Both the position numbers and the translations under genes were made by a program. Source: Kitasatospora sp. NA04385 (GTDB lineage Bacteria; Actinomycetota; Actinomycetes; Streptomycetales; Streptomycetaceae). Taken from it: DNA of 64,000 nucleotides. The stretch is taken from contig NZ_CP054919.1 of assembly GCF_013364235.1 (NCBI RefSeq), positions 7,303,603-7,367,602 of the forward strand, given 5' to 3'. The notes below the pieces were generated by a model, which saw only the letters and a program-made list of their open reading frames with translations, had not been told where the DNA came from and did not search any database. Shown piece by piece: positions 24,659 through 33,442 of this stretch (its first letter is position 1; each line of letters opens with the position of its first letter).

Positions 24659-25990
24659 TCAGCGGCCGGACGGGGGCGGCGCGAGTTCGGCCAGGGCGGC
24701 GCGGGCGGCCGGGGCGTGCAGCGGGTGGAAGGCGGGGTCGGTCGCCAGCGCCGTCCCGAGTTCGGTGCGGGCCTCGTCGTTCCGGCCGAGGGCGCGCAGG
24801 ATCACGCCGCGGTGGTAGTGGAAGAGGGCGCTGCGGGTGCCGAGCGCGAGCGCCTCGTCGGACTCCGCCAGGGCGTCCGCGTCGCGGCCGGCGGCGTGCA
24901 GGGCCCAGGCGTAGGCGTCGTGGGTGTCCAGGAACGGGCGGGTGCGCAGGCCCTGTTCGGCGATGGTGACGGCGGTGGCCGGGTCGCCGTGGTCGGCCTC
25001 GAAGAGGGCGGCGTCCGCGTCGAGGGCGACGCCGTTGTCGGTGAACAGCTTCCACTCGCCGCGCAGCACCCGGTACTGCTGCTCGGCCTCCTCGGTGCGG
25101 CCCAGCGACTGGAGCAGCTCGCCGAGTTCGAGGACGTACTCGGGCTGCGGCACCTGGGCGGTGGCGCGCCGCAGGTCGGCGACGGCCTCGTCGGTGTTGC
25201 CGAGCGCGGCCTCGGCCCGGCCCTCGGCTTCCAGCAGCGAGGCGGTGCCGGGTGCGGCGCGCAGGCCCGCCTCGGCCCGGGCGAGCGCGGTCTTCGCGTC
25301 CCCGGAGCCCAGGGCGAGCAGGCTGAGGTGGTAGAGGGCGAAGGCGCGGTCGGCGGCGGTGTCGGCGTCGTCCAGGGCGCGCTGCATGGTGGCGGTGGCG
25401 GCGGCGGTGTCTCCGCGCAGCTCCCAGGTGTAGGAGGCGCGGGCCAGGGAGGGGGTGCCGGGCTTGAGGTCGACCATGCGCTGGACGGCGTCGAACGCCT
25501 CCGGGTAGCGGCCGAGTTGGGTGTAGGCGTCGGCCAGGGTGCCCTGGAGGGTGGAGTTGTCGGGGTTGATCGCGACGGCCTTCTGCGACCAGTCGAGGGC
25601 CGCGGCGAAGTCGTGGCGGGCCGCGGTGAGGGCGGCCATCCCGGCCATCGCGGTGAAGTTCTCGGCGGGGTCGGTGGCCAGGGAGCGGGTCAGGACCTCC
25701 TCCGCCTTCGGGTAGTACGACGGATCGACGGTGATCCTGGCCTGCTGGACGTAGGCCAGGCCCAGGGACGCCATCGCGAGGGCGTCGCCCGGGGTCTGCT
25801 TCAGGTGGTCCTGCAGGCCGCGGATGTCCGCGGCCAGGCCGGTGTCCGCGCTGTCCTGCCCGGCGCTCCGCTCCTGCCCGGCGGGGGCTTCGCCGCCCTG
25901 CGGGGCGAGGCCGAGGCCCCCGGCGAGGAACAGGCCCACGCCGAGGGCGGTGGCGACGGCGGCGGGCAGCAGGCGACGGCGTCGGTTCAC
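24659..25990 (-). CDS. TPR-repeat protein with N-terminal signal anchor
   Basis: A 443-residue protein: a basic start, one hydrophobic segment (about 8-30), a linker, then about ten tetratricopeptide units from residue 60 to the end (for example NSTLQGTLADAYTQLGRYPE and LFHYHRGVILRALGRNDEA). TPR arrays dock other proteins; here it is probably extracytoplasmic. It is the last gene of the leftward DUF4331-sortase-TPR operon, 35 bp after the sortase gene. The GTG at 25990 follows a GGAG. Confidence 0.85.
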   Translation of the reverse strand: MNRRRRLLPAAVATALGVGLFLAGGLGLAPQGGEAPAGQERSAGQDSADTGLAADIRGLQDHLKQTPGDALAMASLGLAYVQQARITVDPSYYPKAEEVLTRSLATDPAENFTAMAGMAALTAARHDFAAALDWSQKAVAINPDNSTLQGTLADAYTQLGRYPEAFDAVQRMVDLKPGTPSLARASYTWELRGDTAAATATMQRALDDADTAADRAFALYHLSLLALGSGDAKTALARAEAGLRAAPGTASLLEAEGRAEAALGNTDEAVADLRRATAQVPQPEYVLELGELLQSLGRTEEAEQQYRVLRGEWKLFTDNGVALDADAALFEADHGDPATAVTIAEQGLRTRPFLDTHDAYAWALHAAGRDADALAESDEALALGTRSALFHYHRGVILRALGRNDEARTELGTALATDPAFHPLHAPAARAALAELAPPPSGR

Positions 25991-26025
25991 TGCGGTACTC
26001 CAGGCGGTCGTGGGCGGAACGGAAT

Positions 26026-26862
26026 CTATGCGGTCGGGGTGTCGTTGCCGCGGGTCGGCGGCGCGGCGAACACCACCAGGTTGGCGTCGTAGGCCTGCTG
26101 CGCGCGGTCGTAGCTGCCGCCGCAGGTGATCAGGCGCAGGCTCGGTCCGGCGGTGTCGCCGAACACCTGCTCGTCGGGGAACGCCTGCTTGTCGTAGCTG
26201 CGCAGGGCCTGGACGGTGAAGGAGGTGATCGTTCCGTCCACCGCCTGCACCTCGATGGCGTCGCCGGGGCGCAGGACGGAAAGGCCCGCGAAGACCGCGG
26301 GGCCGGTGCGGGAGTCGACGTGGCCGACGATGACGGCGGTGCCGGGGCCGCCCGGGGCAGGTCCCTGGCTCCACCAGCCCGCCACGTCCGGGTCCGCGGG
26401 CGCGGCGAGGTGGCCGTCGTCCTGGACCTGCAGCTCGCCGAGAGCGGTGTCGACACCGATCCGGGGGATGCGGAGCCGGGCGGGCGGGGCGACCGGTGTG
26501 CGGGCGGCTTCCGGCCCGGAGCCGGTCGGTGCGGCGGTGGGGGCCGCACCGTGGACGGTGGCGGGCAGCTCGCCGACGTCGGCGACCCGCGCGGGGGCGG
26601 GCGCCGCCGGCCGGTCGGTGACGGCCGCCGTGCCGAGCCCGGCCAGTGCGAGCCCCGCCGCCACGGCACCCGCTCCCACCAGGCGACGGGGCCCGGCCGC
26701 CCGCAGCGCAGCACCCGCACGCGCCGCGCCGGCACCTGTCCGGGCGGCGGTGTCCTTCGCCCGGGCGAAGGACACCGTGAGGGCGGCTACGAGCCGGGCG
26801 CGCACGAGGGCCGGCCGGCCGCTCGCGGGGAGCGGCCGACCGGCCCGTTCGGGCAGTTTCAC
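26026..26862 (-). CDS. Class F sortase
   Basis: A 278-residue membrane-anchored transpeptidase. After a basic leader there is one membrane helix (about 60-80), a Pro/Ala linker, then the sortase barrel: LRIPRIGVDTALGEL, the catalytic His in VIVGHVDSRTGPAVF, and the catalytic Cys in LRLITCGGSYDRAQQAYDANLVVF. The T-C-G-G motif and the Asp-Arg after it are typical of actinobacterial class F enzymes. Its ATG overlaps the stop of the DUF4331 gene (ATGA). Its substrate may be the DUF4331 protein, whose C-terminus ends in a hydrophobic stretch and four arginines. Confidence 0.9.
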   Translation of the reverse strand: MKLPERAGRPLPASGRPALVRARLVAALTVSFARAKDTAARTGAGAARAGAALRAAGPRRLVGAGAVAAGLALAGLGTAAVTDRPAAPAPARVADVGELPATVHGAAPTAAPTGSGPEAARTPVAPPARLRIPRIGVDTALGELQVQDDGHLAAPADPDVAGWWSQGPAPGGPGTAVIVGHVDSRTGPAVFAGLSVLRPGDAIEVQAVDGTITSFTVQALRSYDKQAFPDEQVFGDTAGPSLRLITCGGSYDRAQQAYDANLVVFAAPPTRGNDTPTA

Positions 26863-28514
26863 GAGCGGGCCGAGCGGCGGCGGCGCAGCGCCACCACCCC
26901 GGCCGCCGACAGCAGCGTGCCGCCGGCCATCGCGGCCGCACCGGCGACCGGGAAGCCGCCGACGGCCAGCCCGCCGAAACCGGCCTCGACGGAGCCGCCG
27001 GGGTTGTCGGAGACGGCCTGGTTGACGGCGGCGGTGTTCGGCAGCGCCACGTAGGGGAAGTGGTGGCCGAAGGCGTGGTCGTTGGCGTTCACGCCGTCAC
27101 CGGCGGCCAGCGCGGGCACCAGGGTGCCGGTCTGGGCGGCGCCCTCGGCGGCCTGCAGGGTGATGTCCACGACGTCGTCGGCCAGGCGGCGGCCGTTGGG
27201 GAAGCCCGCGAGGTCACCCGCGAGCACGCCGAGCCGGTTGGGGGCGGCGGCGGGGGCGACGCCCATGTTCAGGCGCAGTTCCTCGGAGGGCACGAAGGCG
27301 TCCTTCTTGACGTCCTTGTTGAGCAGCTGGGAGTTCAGGTCGGCCTGGACGGGGCCGCACGCCTTGCAGATGCCGGTCAGGAAGATCTCCACCAGGTCGT
27401 TGCGCGGCGTGGCCGGGGCGGGGATGCCGTAGATGCTCTGGACGAGCTTGGGCACGATCGGGTCCTTGACCTTGTCGACCACCGGGGTGACGGTGTGGTC
27501 CTTGTCCGGGGTCAGGGCGTTGAAGGCGTCCTTGTACTTGATCGGCACGACGACCTCGTTGACGAGCGGGTTGCCGAGCCGGGAGACCTGCCGCCAGTCG
27601 CCCTCGGCCTTGCCCTCGCCGCCCTTGCCCTCGCCGCCCTTGTCCCCGCCGGGCTTGCCCTCGCCGCCCTTGTCGGTGACGACGGCGCCCTTGCGGTCGG
27701 TGGTCGACCACACGCCGATGACCGGGTTGTGCTCGGCGTCGCCCTTCAGCGCCAGGGCCGTCTTCGGCACCTGGAGGGCGATGGTGTTGACGTTGTAGCC
27801 GGTCAGGGTGTCGTGGCCGGACTCCTTGAGGTTCCCGCCGTAGAGCAGGTCGAAGACCCGCAGGTCGAGGAAGAACGGGTCGTCGGCCTGTCCGGCGAAG
27901 CTCTGCCCGCCCTCGGGGAGGTCCACGACGGCCTGCTTGCGCAGCGAGCCGTAGTCGGGCATCGACGCCTTGCCGACGTTCGACGGTGCGACGGGCGCGT
28001 CCTTGAGCAGGACCTTGCACTTCCCGTCCGGGCCGGTGACCGTGAGGGTGTAGGTCTGGCGGAAGTTCAGCGTCTGGTCGTCCAGCGACTTCACCACGCC
28101 GGTGTTGTAGAGGAACTGGTTGGCGTCGTCGCGGTAGTGGCTGGCGAAGGTCCAGGTGTAGGTGGTGTCGGGCTTGCCGTCACCATCGCTGTCGATCTTG
28201 ATGTTGTGGCGCGCGTCGTCGGCGAACGGGTAGAAGTTCGGGCCGCCGTTCGGCTCCTCGAACGGGATCCAGTTCGCCACCAGGGTGACGGTGTCGGGCT
28301 TGTCCGGGCTGACGAACGCGTACACGTCCGTGTTGTCGGCCCGCGGGTCGCCCGCGATCAGCGGGGCCTCCCGGTGGCTGGAGGCGTGGCCCACGCCGGG
28401 GGCGAGGCCGACGAGGGCGCCGGCGGCGGCGAGGGCCAGCACCCCGAGGCCCGCCATGGGCTTCTCGGAACGGCGGGCGAGGGACGACAGTTTCAGGGAC
28501 GGCGGACGCTGCAT
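26859..28514 (-). CDS. DUF4331 secreted protein with C-terminal membrane/anchor segment
   Basis: A 551-residue protein. It has a signal peptide ending near GVGHASSHREAPLIAGDPRA, then the DUF4331 domain (S-S-H-R-E-A-P start, N-T-D-V-Y-A-F, NWIPFEEPNGGPNFYPF, GYNVNTIALQVPK), with a Gly/Lys-rich insert near residues 275-300. The C-terminus is a hydrophobic helix followed by RRRRS, the shape of a sortase-sorting tail, but I see no clear LPxTG-like motif. Function unknown. The start at 28514 puts the signal peptide at a normal distance; the frame stays open to 28547. It is the first gene of the operon with the sortase. Confidence 0.88.
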   Translation of the reverse strand: MQRPPSLKLSSLARRSEKPMAGLGVLALAAAGALVGLAPGVGHASSHREAPLIAGDPRADNTDVYAFVSPDKPDTVTLVANWIPFEEPNGGPNFYPFADDARHNIKIDSDGDGKPDTTYTWTFASHYRDDANQFLYNTGVVKSLDDQTLNFRQTYTLTVTGPDGKCKVLLKDAPVAPSNVGKASMPDYGSLRKQAVVDLPEGGQSFAGQADDPFFLDLRVFDLLYGGNLKESGHDTLTGYNVNTIALQVPKTALALKGDAEHNPVIGVWSTTDRKGAVVTDKGGEGKPGGDKGGEGKGGEGKAEGDWRQVSRLGNPLVNEVVVPIKYKDAFNALTPDKDHTVTPVVDKVKDPIVPKLVQSIYGIPAPATPRNDLVEIFLTGICKACGPVQADLNSQLLNKDVKKDAFVPSEELRLNMGVAPAAAPNRLGVLAGDLAGFPNGRRLADDVVDITLQAAEGAAQTGTLVPALAAGDGVNANDHAFGHHFPYVALPNTAAVNQAVSDNPGGSVEAGFGGLAVGGFPVAGAAAMAGGTLLSAAGVVALRRRRSARS

Positions 28515-29335
28515 GGCCTGTCTTTCGTGAAGGAGGAGCCGGATCACACCGCGCGGCCCGATCGGGCATAGCGCGTTCCGAACCGTCGGTTCCGGTGGTC
28601 GACGGCACGGGGGCGGACCTGAGCACGCATCAACTACTCACAGGTGTAAGCCCGAGATAAGACGAACACAGCTCCCGCCCACCCGCCCCTTCGGCTACGC
28701 CCACGGGGAGGATGACTCCACCCGTGCGGTCCAGTGGGAACGGTCCGTCCGACCTCCGGAACGGGCGCCGGCCCCGGAAAAGCCGGAACCTCCGGGACCA
28801 TGCGGCAGGGAACGACGGAGCGGGGCAGGCGCGGCGCCGTGGGGGGGTTCGCCCACGGGCCCGGCCGCCGCGCTCGGCGTGCTGACGGCCGCGCTGGTCC
28901 CGTGGGGCCGGTGGAAGCGGCCGACCGGCCCCGAGCGGGCCCCGGACCCGACGCGTCCGTGCCGGCGGTCCGGGCGGTGCCGATGGTCCGGGTGGTGCCG
29001 GGGCAGGACGGGCGGTGGCGGACCCGGGCCGCGGGCCGGGCGGTCTCTCCTTCCCGGCGTCCTCCGGTGCCGGCGCGGCGAGGGCGGCGTCCGGCAGGGT
29101 GTCGAGCGGGCCGTCGGAGGGGAGCCCGAGCACGGACCGCGCGGTCCGCCCGTCACCGCCGACGCCGGTGCCCGGCGGCGACCCGGTCGGGGACGTCGAC
29201 CGGCCCGGTGGCGTGCGCCGTCGGCAGCGCGGCCGGTCCGCGCCCCCGGGGGTGTCCGGGTGCGGTCCGGGCGGGGGTGGCCGGAGAGGGAGAATGGGGG
29301 TCTACCGGCACCCCCACCGCAGGAGACCCCGCACC
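28515..29335. other. 821-bp region without a supported gene
   Basis: The left end (28620-28675) is AT-rich for this genome and should contain the promoter of the leftward DUF4331 operon, including TTATCT and GTAGTTGAT on the minus strand. The rest is GC-rich. On the minus strand a short run around 29020-29140 (V-L-G-L-P-S-D-G-P-L-D-T-L-P-D) has gene-like codon use but no start and loses its character downstream, so it may be a decayed gene. Related clusters may have a regulator here; I cannot support one. Confidence 0.4.
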
Positions 29336-30166
29336 GTGACCGACCAGCAGCACACCGCCCCCACCGGCCGTCGACTCGACCTGCTCGCCGACTGCTCCGC
29401 CTGCTTCGGGCTGTGCTGCGTCGCCCTGCCCTTCGCCAAGTCCGCCGACTTCGCGGCGAACAAGAACGCGGGCACGCCCTGCCGCAACCTCCAGACCGAC
29501 TACCGCTGCGGAATCCACTCAGACCTGCGCGAACGCGGCTACCAGGGCTGCACCGTCTTCGACTGCTTCGGGGCCGGGCAGAAGGTCTCCCGGCACACCT
29601 TCGGCGGGCGCAGCTGGCGGGAGGACCGGGAGACCGCCGGGCAGATGTTCGAGACCTTCCCGGTGATGCGCCAACTCCACGAGCTGCTCTGGTACTTGGC
29701 CGAGGCGCTGGAACTGCCGAAGGCCCGGCCGGTGCACGCCGAGCTGAGCCGGGCGTACGAGGACATCGAGGAGCTGACCCGCCGGGACGCCGCCGCGCTG
29801 ATCGCCGCCGACGTGCCCCGCATCCGGGCCGGGGCGAACGAACTCCTGCTCCGGGCCAGCGAACTGACCCGCAAGGCGCTGCCCGGCAAGCGGCGCAACC
29901 ACCGGGGCGCCGACCTGATCGGGGCCCGGCTGCGCGGCGCCGACCTGCGCGGGGCCAACCTGCGCGGTGCCTACCTGATCGCGGCCGACCTGTCCGGCGC
30001 GGACCTGCGCGAGGCCGACCTGATCGGTGCGGACCTGCGGGACGCCGACCTGCGCGGCGCCGACCTGACCGGTGCGCTGTTCCTCACCCAGGCCCAACTC
30101 AACGCCGCCAAGGGCGATCCGGCCACCCGGCTCGGCCCCGGACTGGCCCGCCCCGCGCGCTGGTGA
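29336..30166 (+). CDS. YkgJ-like Cys-cluster protein fused to pentapeptide repeats
   Basis: A 276-residue protein with two parts. Residues about 15-85 hold nine cysteines in the order CSACFGLCC, CRNL, YRCGIH, GYQGCTVFDCFG, which resembles the zinc/iron-chelating YkgJ cluster. After a helical linker, residues about 188-260 form at least a dozen pentapeptide units of the A(D/N)LxG type (GADLIGARLRGADLRGANLR and on), which fold as a right-handed beta-helix. GTG at 29336 follows AGGAGA. The function is unknown; pentapeptide helices mimic DNA or dock on proteins. Confidence 0.82.
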   Translation: MTDQQHTAPTGRRLDLLADCSACFGLCCVALPFAKSADFAANKNAGTPCRNLQTDYRCGIHSDLRERGYQGCTVFDCFGAGQKVSRHTFGGRSWREDRETAGQMFETFPVMRQLHELLWYLAEALELPKARPVHAELSRAYEDIEELTRRDAAALIAADVPRIRAGANELLLRASELTRKALPGKRRNHRGADLIGARLRGADLRGANLRGAYLIAADLSGADLREADLIGADLRDADLRGADLTGALFLTQAQLNAAKGDPATRLGPGLARPARW

Positions 30167-30298
30167 GACCGGCCGCCCGGCGCGCGAGGGGGGCGCGCGG
30201 GGGCGCGCGCAGGCCCGGGAATCGGGATTAATTGCCTGCGGTCAGGGCGGAACCGGGCGTATGGTCATGAACTCCCCGACGCGAGAGGAGGATCATCC

Positions 30299-30544
30299 GT
30301 GATGGGCATGTTCAAGGACGCACCACCCAGCGAACACCCCGACTTCACCCACCTGCGGTTCATGGCCGCCGGTACGCCCTCGTGGTGGAAGCGCAACCGG
30401 CACAAGGCACTCGCCGTGGCGGGCCTGCTGGCCGGCTTCTGGCTGGCCAGCCACTACGGCGCCGCCCCCGCCGCTTCCTGCGACCCGGCCGCCACCACCG
30501 GCACGTCCACCCCCGGCCCCCAGGGCGCGGCCGTCGGCCGCTGA
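30299..30544 (+). CDS. Small single-helix membrane protein
   Basis: An 81-residue hypothetical protein. A hydrophilic start (MFKDAPPSEHPDFTHLRFMA) is followed by WWKRNRHKALAV, one membrane helix (AGLLAGFWLASHYGA) and an Ala/Thr/Pro tail. GAGGAGG lies 7 bases before the GTG at 30299; the ATG three bases on is equally possible. I do not recognise the family. A hairpin terminator follows after about 120 bp. Confidence 0.65.
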   Translation: MMGMFKDAPPSEHPDFTHLRFMAAGTPSWWKRNRHKALAVAGLLAGFWLASHYGAAPAASCDPAATTGTSTPGPQGAAVGR

Positions 30545-30666
30545 ACACCCGTTCGCCGCAACCGCGTTGCCGACCACCCCGGACGGCTCCGGGCCGCCAG
30601 GCGTGCGGGGCACGGGTGGTGCGCGGGTGGCGGGCGAGCGAGTGGCAGGTGGGCGGGCAGGCGAAA

Positions 30667-30705
30667 GCCCCCGGCACCCCCTGGTGAGGAAGAGGTGTCG
30701 GGGGC
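30667..30705. terminator. Bidirectional hairpin terminator
   Basis: GCCCCCGGCACC (30667-30678) pairs with 30694-30705 with one wobble. It lies between the convergent small membrane protein and the rhodanese-DUF2892 gene. A second, shorter stem (CTCC..TTG with CAAGGAG) follows at about 30711-30731. Confidence 0.7.
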
Positions 30706-30755
30706 CGAACTCCCTTGTGGGGCAAGGAGATTGACCGGCCGTCAGGCCGTACGCG

Positions 30756-31331
30756 TCACTTGCCGCCGTCGCGCAGCGCGGTGAGCGTCGCGTCGAGCGC
30801 GGCGCCCGAGTTGCGCGGGCGGTTGTACGGGAGCCTGCCCAGCAGTGAGCCCATCGCACAGGTGTTGCTGACGGCCGAGAACAGCAGGCCGCCGCCCACC
30901 GCGGCCGACACCCAGCGCACGCCGGGGACGGCGACGTCCACGACGACGCCCGCCAGCACCAGCGAACCGGCCACCAGCCGGACCTGCCGGTCCATCGCCC
31001 AGCGGGGCTTCTGGCCGGGTACCCGGTTCAGCGGGCCGCCGTTGGCCGTCCAGGCCGAGGTGCCGCCGTCGACGAGCAGCGTCTGCACGCCGGCCGAGGC
31101 GAGCTGCTCGCAGGCGTTCAGCGCGCGGGCGCCGGAGGCGCAGACGACGGCCAGCTCGCCGCGCTCGGCGGCGGCCCGCAGCGCGGGCACGGCCTGCGCC
31201 AGCTGGTCGAGCGGCACGTTGTGGGCGCCGGGTATGTGGCCCCCGGCGAACTCGCCGGGGGAGCGGACGTCGATGACGGTCAGCTGGTGCAGGCGGGGCT
31301 GGAGCTGGTCGACGGTCAGGGGCGTGGTCAT
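30756..31331 (-). CDS. Rhodanese domain fused to DUF2892 membrane region
   Basis: A 191-residue sulfurtransferase. The rhodanese domain (about 1-105) has VIDVRSPGEFAGGHIPGAHNV and the active-site cysteine in VVCASGARAL. The C-terminal DUF2892 part (about 115-175) forms two membrane helices with R-L-V-A-G-S-L-V-L-A and S-N-T-C-A-M-G-S-L-L-G, a conserved Cys. Fusions of this kind occur in sulfide/persulfide detoxification clusters. It lies 232 bp downstream of the TauE gene on the same strand and probably belongs to the CstR-type regulon. Confidence 0.87.
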   Translation of the reverse strand: MTTPLTVDQLQPRLHQLTVIDVRSPGEFAGGHIPGAHNVPLDQLAQAVPALRAAAERGELAVVCASGARALNACEQLASAGVQTLLVDGGTSAWTANGGPLNRVPGQKPRWAMDRQVRLVAGSLVLAGVVVDVAVPGVRWVSAAVGGGLLFSAVSNTCAMGSLLGRLPYNRPRNSGAALDATLTALRDGGK

Positions 31332-31563
31332 CGGAGCGGTGAACCCTTCGGGAGGAGACTGCCCCGGCACGTGCGGACGGGCCGGGCGGGGGGAGGGGGA
31401 GGGGAACAGGGAACTCGGGAGGAAAGCGGCGTATCGGATGGAACCGGGCGTGGAGTGCCCAAGGATGCCCGAGCGGCACCGGGAACCGGAAAGGCCGGGC
31501 GCGTGGCGCCACCGCAGGTGAGCGGCGGCGGAGGCGGTGCGGTGGAGGCGGTGCGGCGGGGCG

Positions 31564-32985
31564 TCAGAGCACGGCGTCCACCAGCATCAGGGCGGCCACC
31601 GCCAGCAGCGCACCGGCGAACAGCCGTTGCAGCGTGCGGCCGGACAGTTTCGCCGCGAGCCGCTTGCCGTCCCAGGCGCCCAGGATCGCGGCGGCGGCGA
31701 ACGGCCCCACCGTCGACCAGGGGATCTCGGCAGCAGCGCCCAGCCGGGGCAGCAGGGCGGCCAGCGAGTTGAGCGTGATCACCAGCAGGCTGGTGCCGAT
31801 CGCCTCGGCCATCGGGAAGCCCAGGAAGGACACCAGGGCGGGCACCGCGAGGAACCCGCCGCCGACGCCCAGCACCCCGGTCGCCGCGCCCAGCCCGGCC
31901 CCCGCCAGCGCGGCCCGCCGCGCCGGGGCGGGCGCCCCGGCGGAGGGCCCAGCGGAGGGCCCAGCGGAGGGCGTGCCGATGGGCTCGGCGGCGGCCGGGG
32001 GCGGGCACGGATCGAGGTCCGTCCGCGCGGGGATCATCCCGGTGGGGACGAACACCGTGGTTGCCGCAGCGCCGACCGCCGGGTCGGTGGTGGTTCCGGA
32101 CGCCGGGTCGGCGGTGGCCGGATCGGGCAGCGTCCGGGTGGCCGTTGCTGGGCCGAGGGCGGAGGGCAGTGGCCGCCCGGGCCCCGGGCGCGGATCGAGG
32201 TTCGTCTGTGCGGGGATCATCTCGGTGGGGACGAACATCGTGGTTGCCGTAGCGCCGACCGCCGGGCTGGTGGTGGTTTCGGACGCCGTGTCGGCGGTGG
32301 CCGGGCCGGGCAGCGTCCGGGTGGCCGTTGCTGGGCCGAGGGCGGAGGGCAGTGCCTGCCCGGGCCCCGGGCGCGGATCGAGGTTCGTCTGTGCGGGGAT
32401 CATCCCGGTGGGGACGGACGCCGTGGTTGCCGTAGCGCCGACCGCCGGGCCGGTGGTGGTTCCGGACGCCGGGTCGGCGGTGGCCGGACCGGGCAGCGCC
32501 CGGGTGACCGTTGCTGGGCCGAGGGCGGAGGGCAGTGGCCGCCCGGGCCCCGGGCGCGGCGCGCGACCGGCGTCACCGCCGCTGCCGACATCACCAAGGC
32601 CGTCGTCCGCCCGTTCGCCGCCGCGCCGGTCGCCCGCCAGCATCCGCCAGGCGGCCAGCCCGGCCAGCAGCGCGAACGCGGCGGTGAGCGCGGGCCCCGG
32701 CAGGTGGCGGGAGAGTGCACCGCCGAGCGCGGCGAACGGCAGCCCGGCCGCGCCGAACAGCAGCCCCTCGCGCCAGCGGACGCGTCCGGCCCCGGCGTGC
32801 GCGACCAGGCCGGTGAGCGAGGTCGCGGCGACGATCAGCAGGCTGGCGGTGGTCGCGGTGCCGGGCGTCAGCCCGATCAGGTAGATCAGCGCGGGGACGG
32901 CCAGCATGCTGCCACCGCCGCCGAGCCCGCCCAGGGCCAGGCCGACCACCGCGCCGGCCATCAGCGCCAGCAGGACGGTGCTCAT
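31564..32985 (-). CDS. TauE/SafE sulfite-exporter family permease with a repeated insert
   Basis: A 473-residue permease. The two TauE/SafE halves are clear: residues 1-115 (GLALGGLGGGGSMLAVPALIYL, G-T-A-T-T-A-S-L-L-I-V) and about 365-473 (GAATGVLGVGGGFLAVPALV, IGTSLLVITLNSLAALLPRL). Family members are about 250-280 residues; here about 245 hydrophilic Pro/Ala/Thr-rich residues separate the halves, and most of them are three tandem 61-residue copies. The ATG overlaps the stop of the upstream rhodanese gene (ATGA). Export of sulfite, thiosulfate or another sulfur anion is the likely role. Confidence 0.88.
   Translation of the reverse strand: MSTVLLALMAGAVVGLALGGLGGGGSMLAVPALIYLIGLTPGTATTASLLIVAATSLTGLVAHAGAGRVRWREGLLFGAAGLPFAALGGALSRHLPGPALTAAFALLAGLAAWRMLAGDRRGGERADDGLGDVGSGGDAGRAPRPGPGRPLPSALGPATVTRALPGPATADPASGTTTGPAVGATATTASVPTGMIPAQTNLDPRPGPGQALPSALGPATATRTLPGPATADTASETTTSPAVGATATTMFVPTEMIPAQTNLDPRPGPGRPLPSALGPATATRTLPDPATADPASGTTTDPAVGAAATTVFVPTGMIPARTDLDPCPPPAAAEPIGTPSAGPSAGPSAGAPAPARRAALAGAGLGAATGVLGVGGGFLAVPALVSFLGFPMAEAIGTSLLVITLNSLAALLPRLGAAAEIPWSTVGPFAAAAILGAWDGKRLAAKLSGRTLQRLFAGALLAVAALMLVDAVL
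32009..32557. repeat. Three tandem 183-bp repeats inside the TauE gene
   Basis: Units start at 32009, 32192 and 32375 (marker GGATCGAGGT) and repeat exactly every 183 bp, that is 61 codons, so the reading frame is kept. Copies differ by scattered substitutions, so they are not brand new. They encode a Pro/Ala/Thr loop with the recurring pieces PTGMIPAQTNLDPRPGPG and ALGPATATRTLPGPATAD. Confidence 0.95.
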
Positions 32986-33368
32986 ATCGCGCCGCCGCAG
33001 CGACACGCGCCCCGGTGCGCGGGCAGTCCGGCCCGCAGCCAGTCGCGCATCCCGCCCACCACGTTCACGGTCGGCACCCCGTGCGCGTTCAGCAACTCGG
33101 TGGCCGTCTGCGAGCGGTTCCCGGAGCGGCACACCGCCAGCACCAGCCGCCCGCCACTCGCCGCGCGCACAGTTCCGAGGGCCCCGGCGCCGGCCGCCGC
33201 CGCGCTGAGGCCGCCGAGCGGGACGAGGACCGCGCCGGGTGCGTGCAGCTCGGCGTGCTCCTCGGGCTCGCGCACGTCGAGCAGCAGCGCCTCACCGGCG
33301 GCGGCCAGGCGGTGCGCCCGGGCGGGGTCGATCTGTGCGGGCGCGGGCGGCCGGGGGGTCCGGGCCAC
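32982..33368 (-). CDS. Single-domain rhodanese
   Basis: A 128-residue sulfurtransferase: LLLDVREPEEHAELHAPGAV, the catalytic cysteine in LAVCRSGNRSQTATELL, VNVVGGMRDWLRAGLP, and an unusual Cys-rich end (H-R-G-A-C-R-C-G-G-A-I). It would carry persulfide sulfur between proteins or to thiol acceptors. AGGAGG precedes the GTG at 33368, and its stop overlaps the TauE start by four bases. It is the first gene after the CstR-type operators at 33443-33492. Confidence 0.9.
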   Translation of the reverse strand: MARTPRPPAPAQIDPARAHRLAAAGEALLLDVREPEEHAELHAPGAVLVPLGGLSAAAAGAGALGTVRAASGGRLVLAVCRSGNRSQTATELLNAHGVPTVNVVGGMRDWLRAGLPAHRGACRCGGAI

Positions 33369-33442
33369 GGTGTCCTCCTGGGGTTCGGGCGGGGCGGGGC
33401 GGGCTTTCCGGTGGCCCGGGCGGCTCGGCCGTCCTCGGGAAG

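Noticed and set aside
28630..29133. 167-codon minus-strand ORF in the gap before the DUF4331 operon
   Set aside because: Most of it is Pro/Arg/Gly-rich with no ribosome site, and it overlaps the likely operon promoter; only a short part has gene-like codons.
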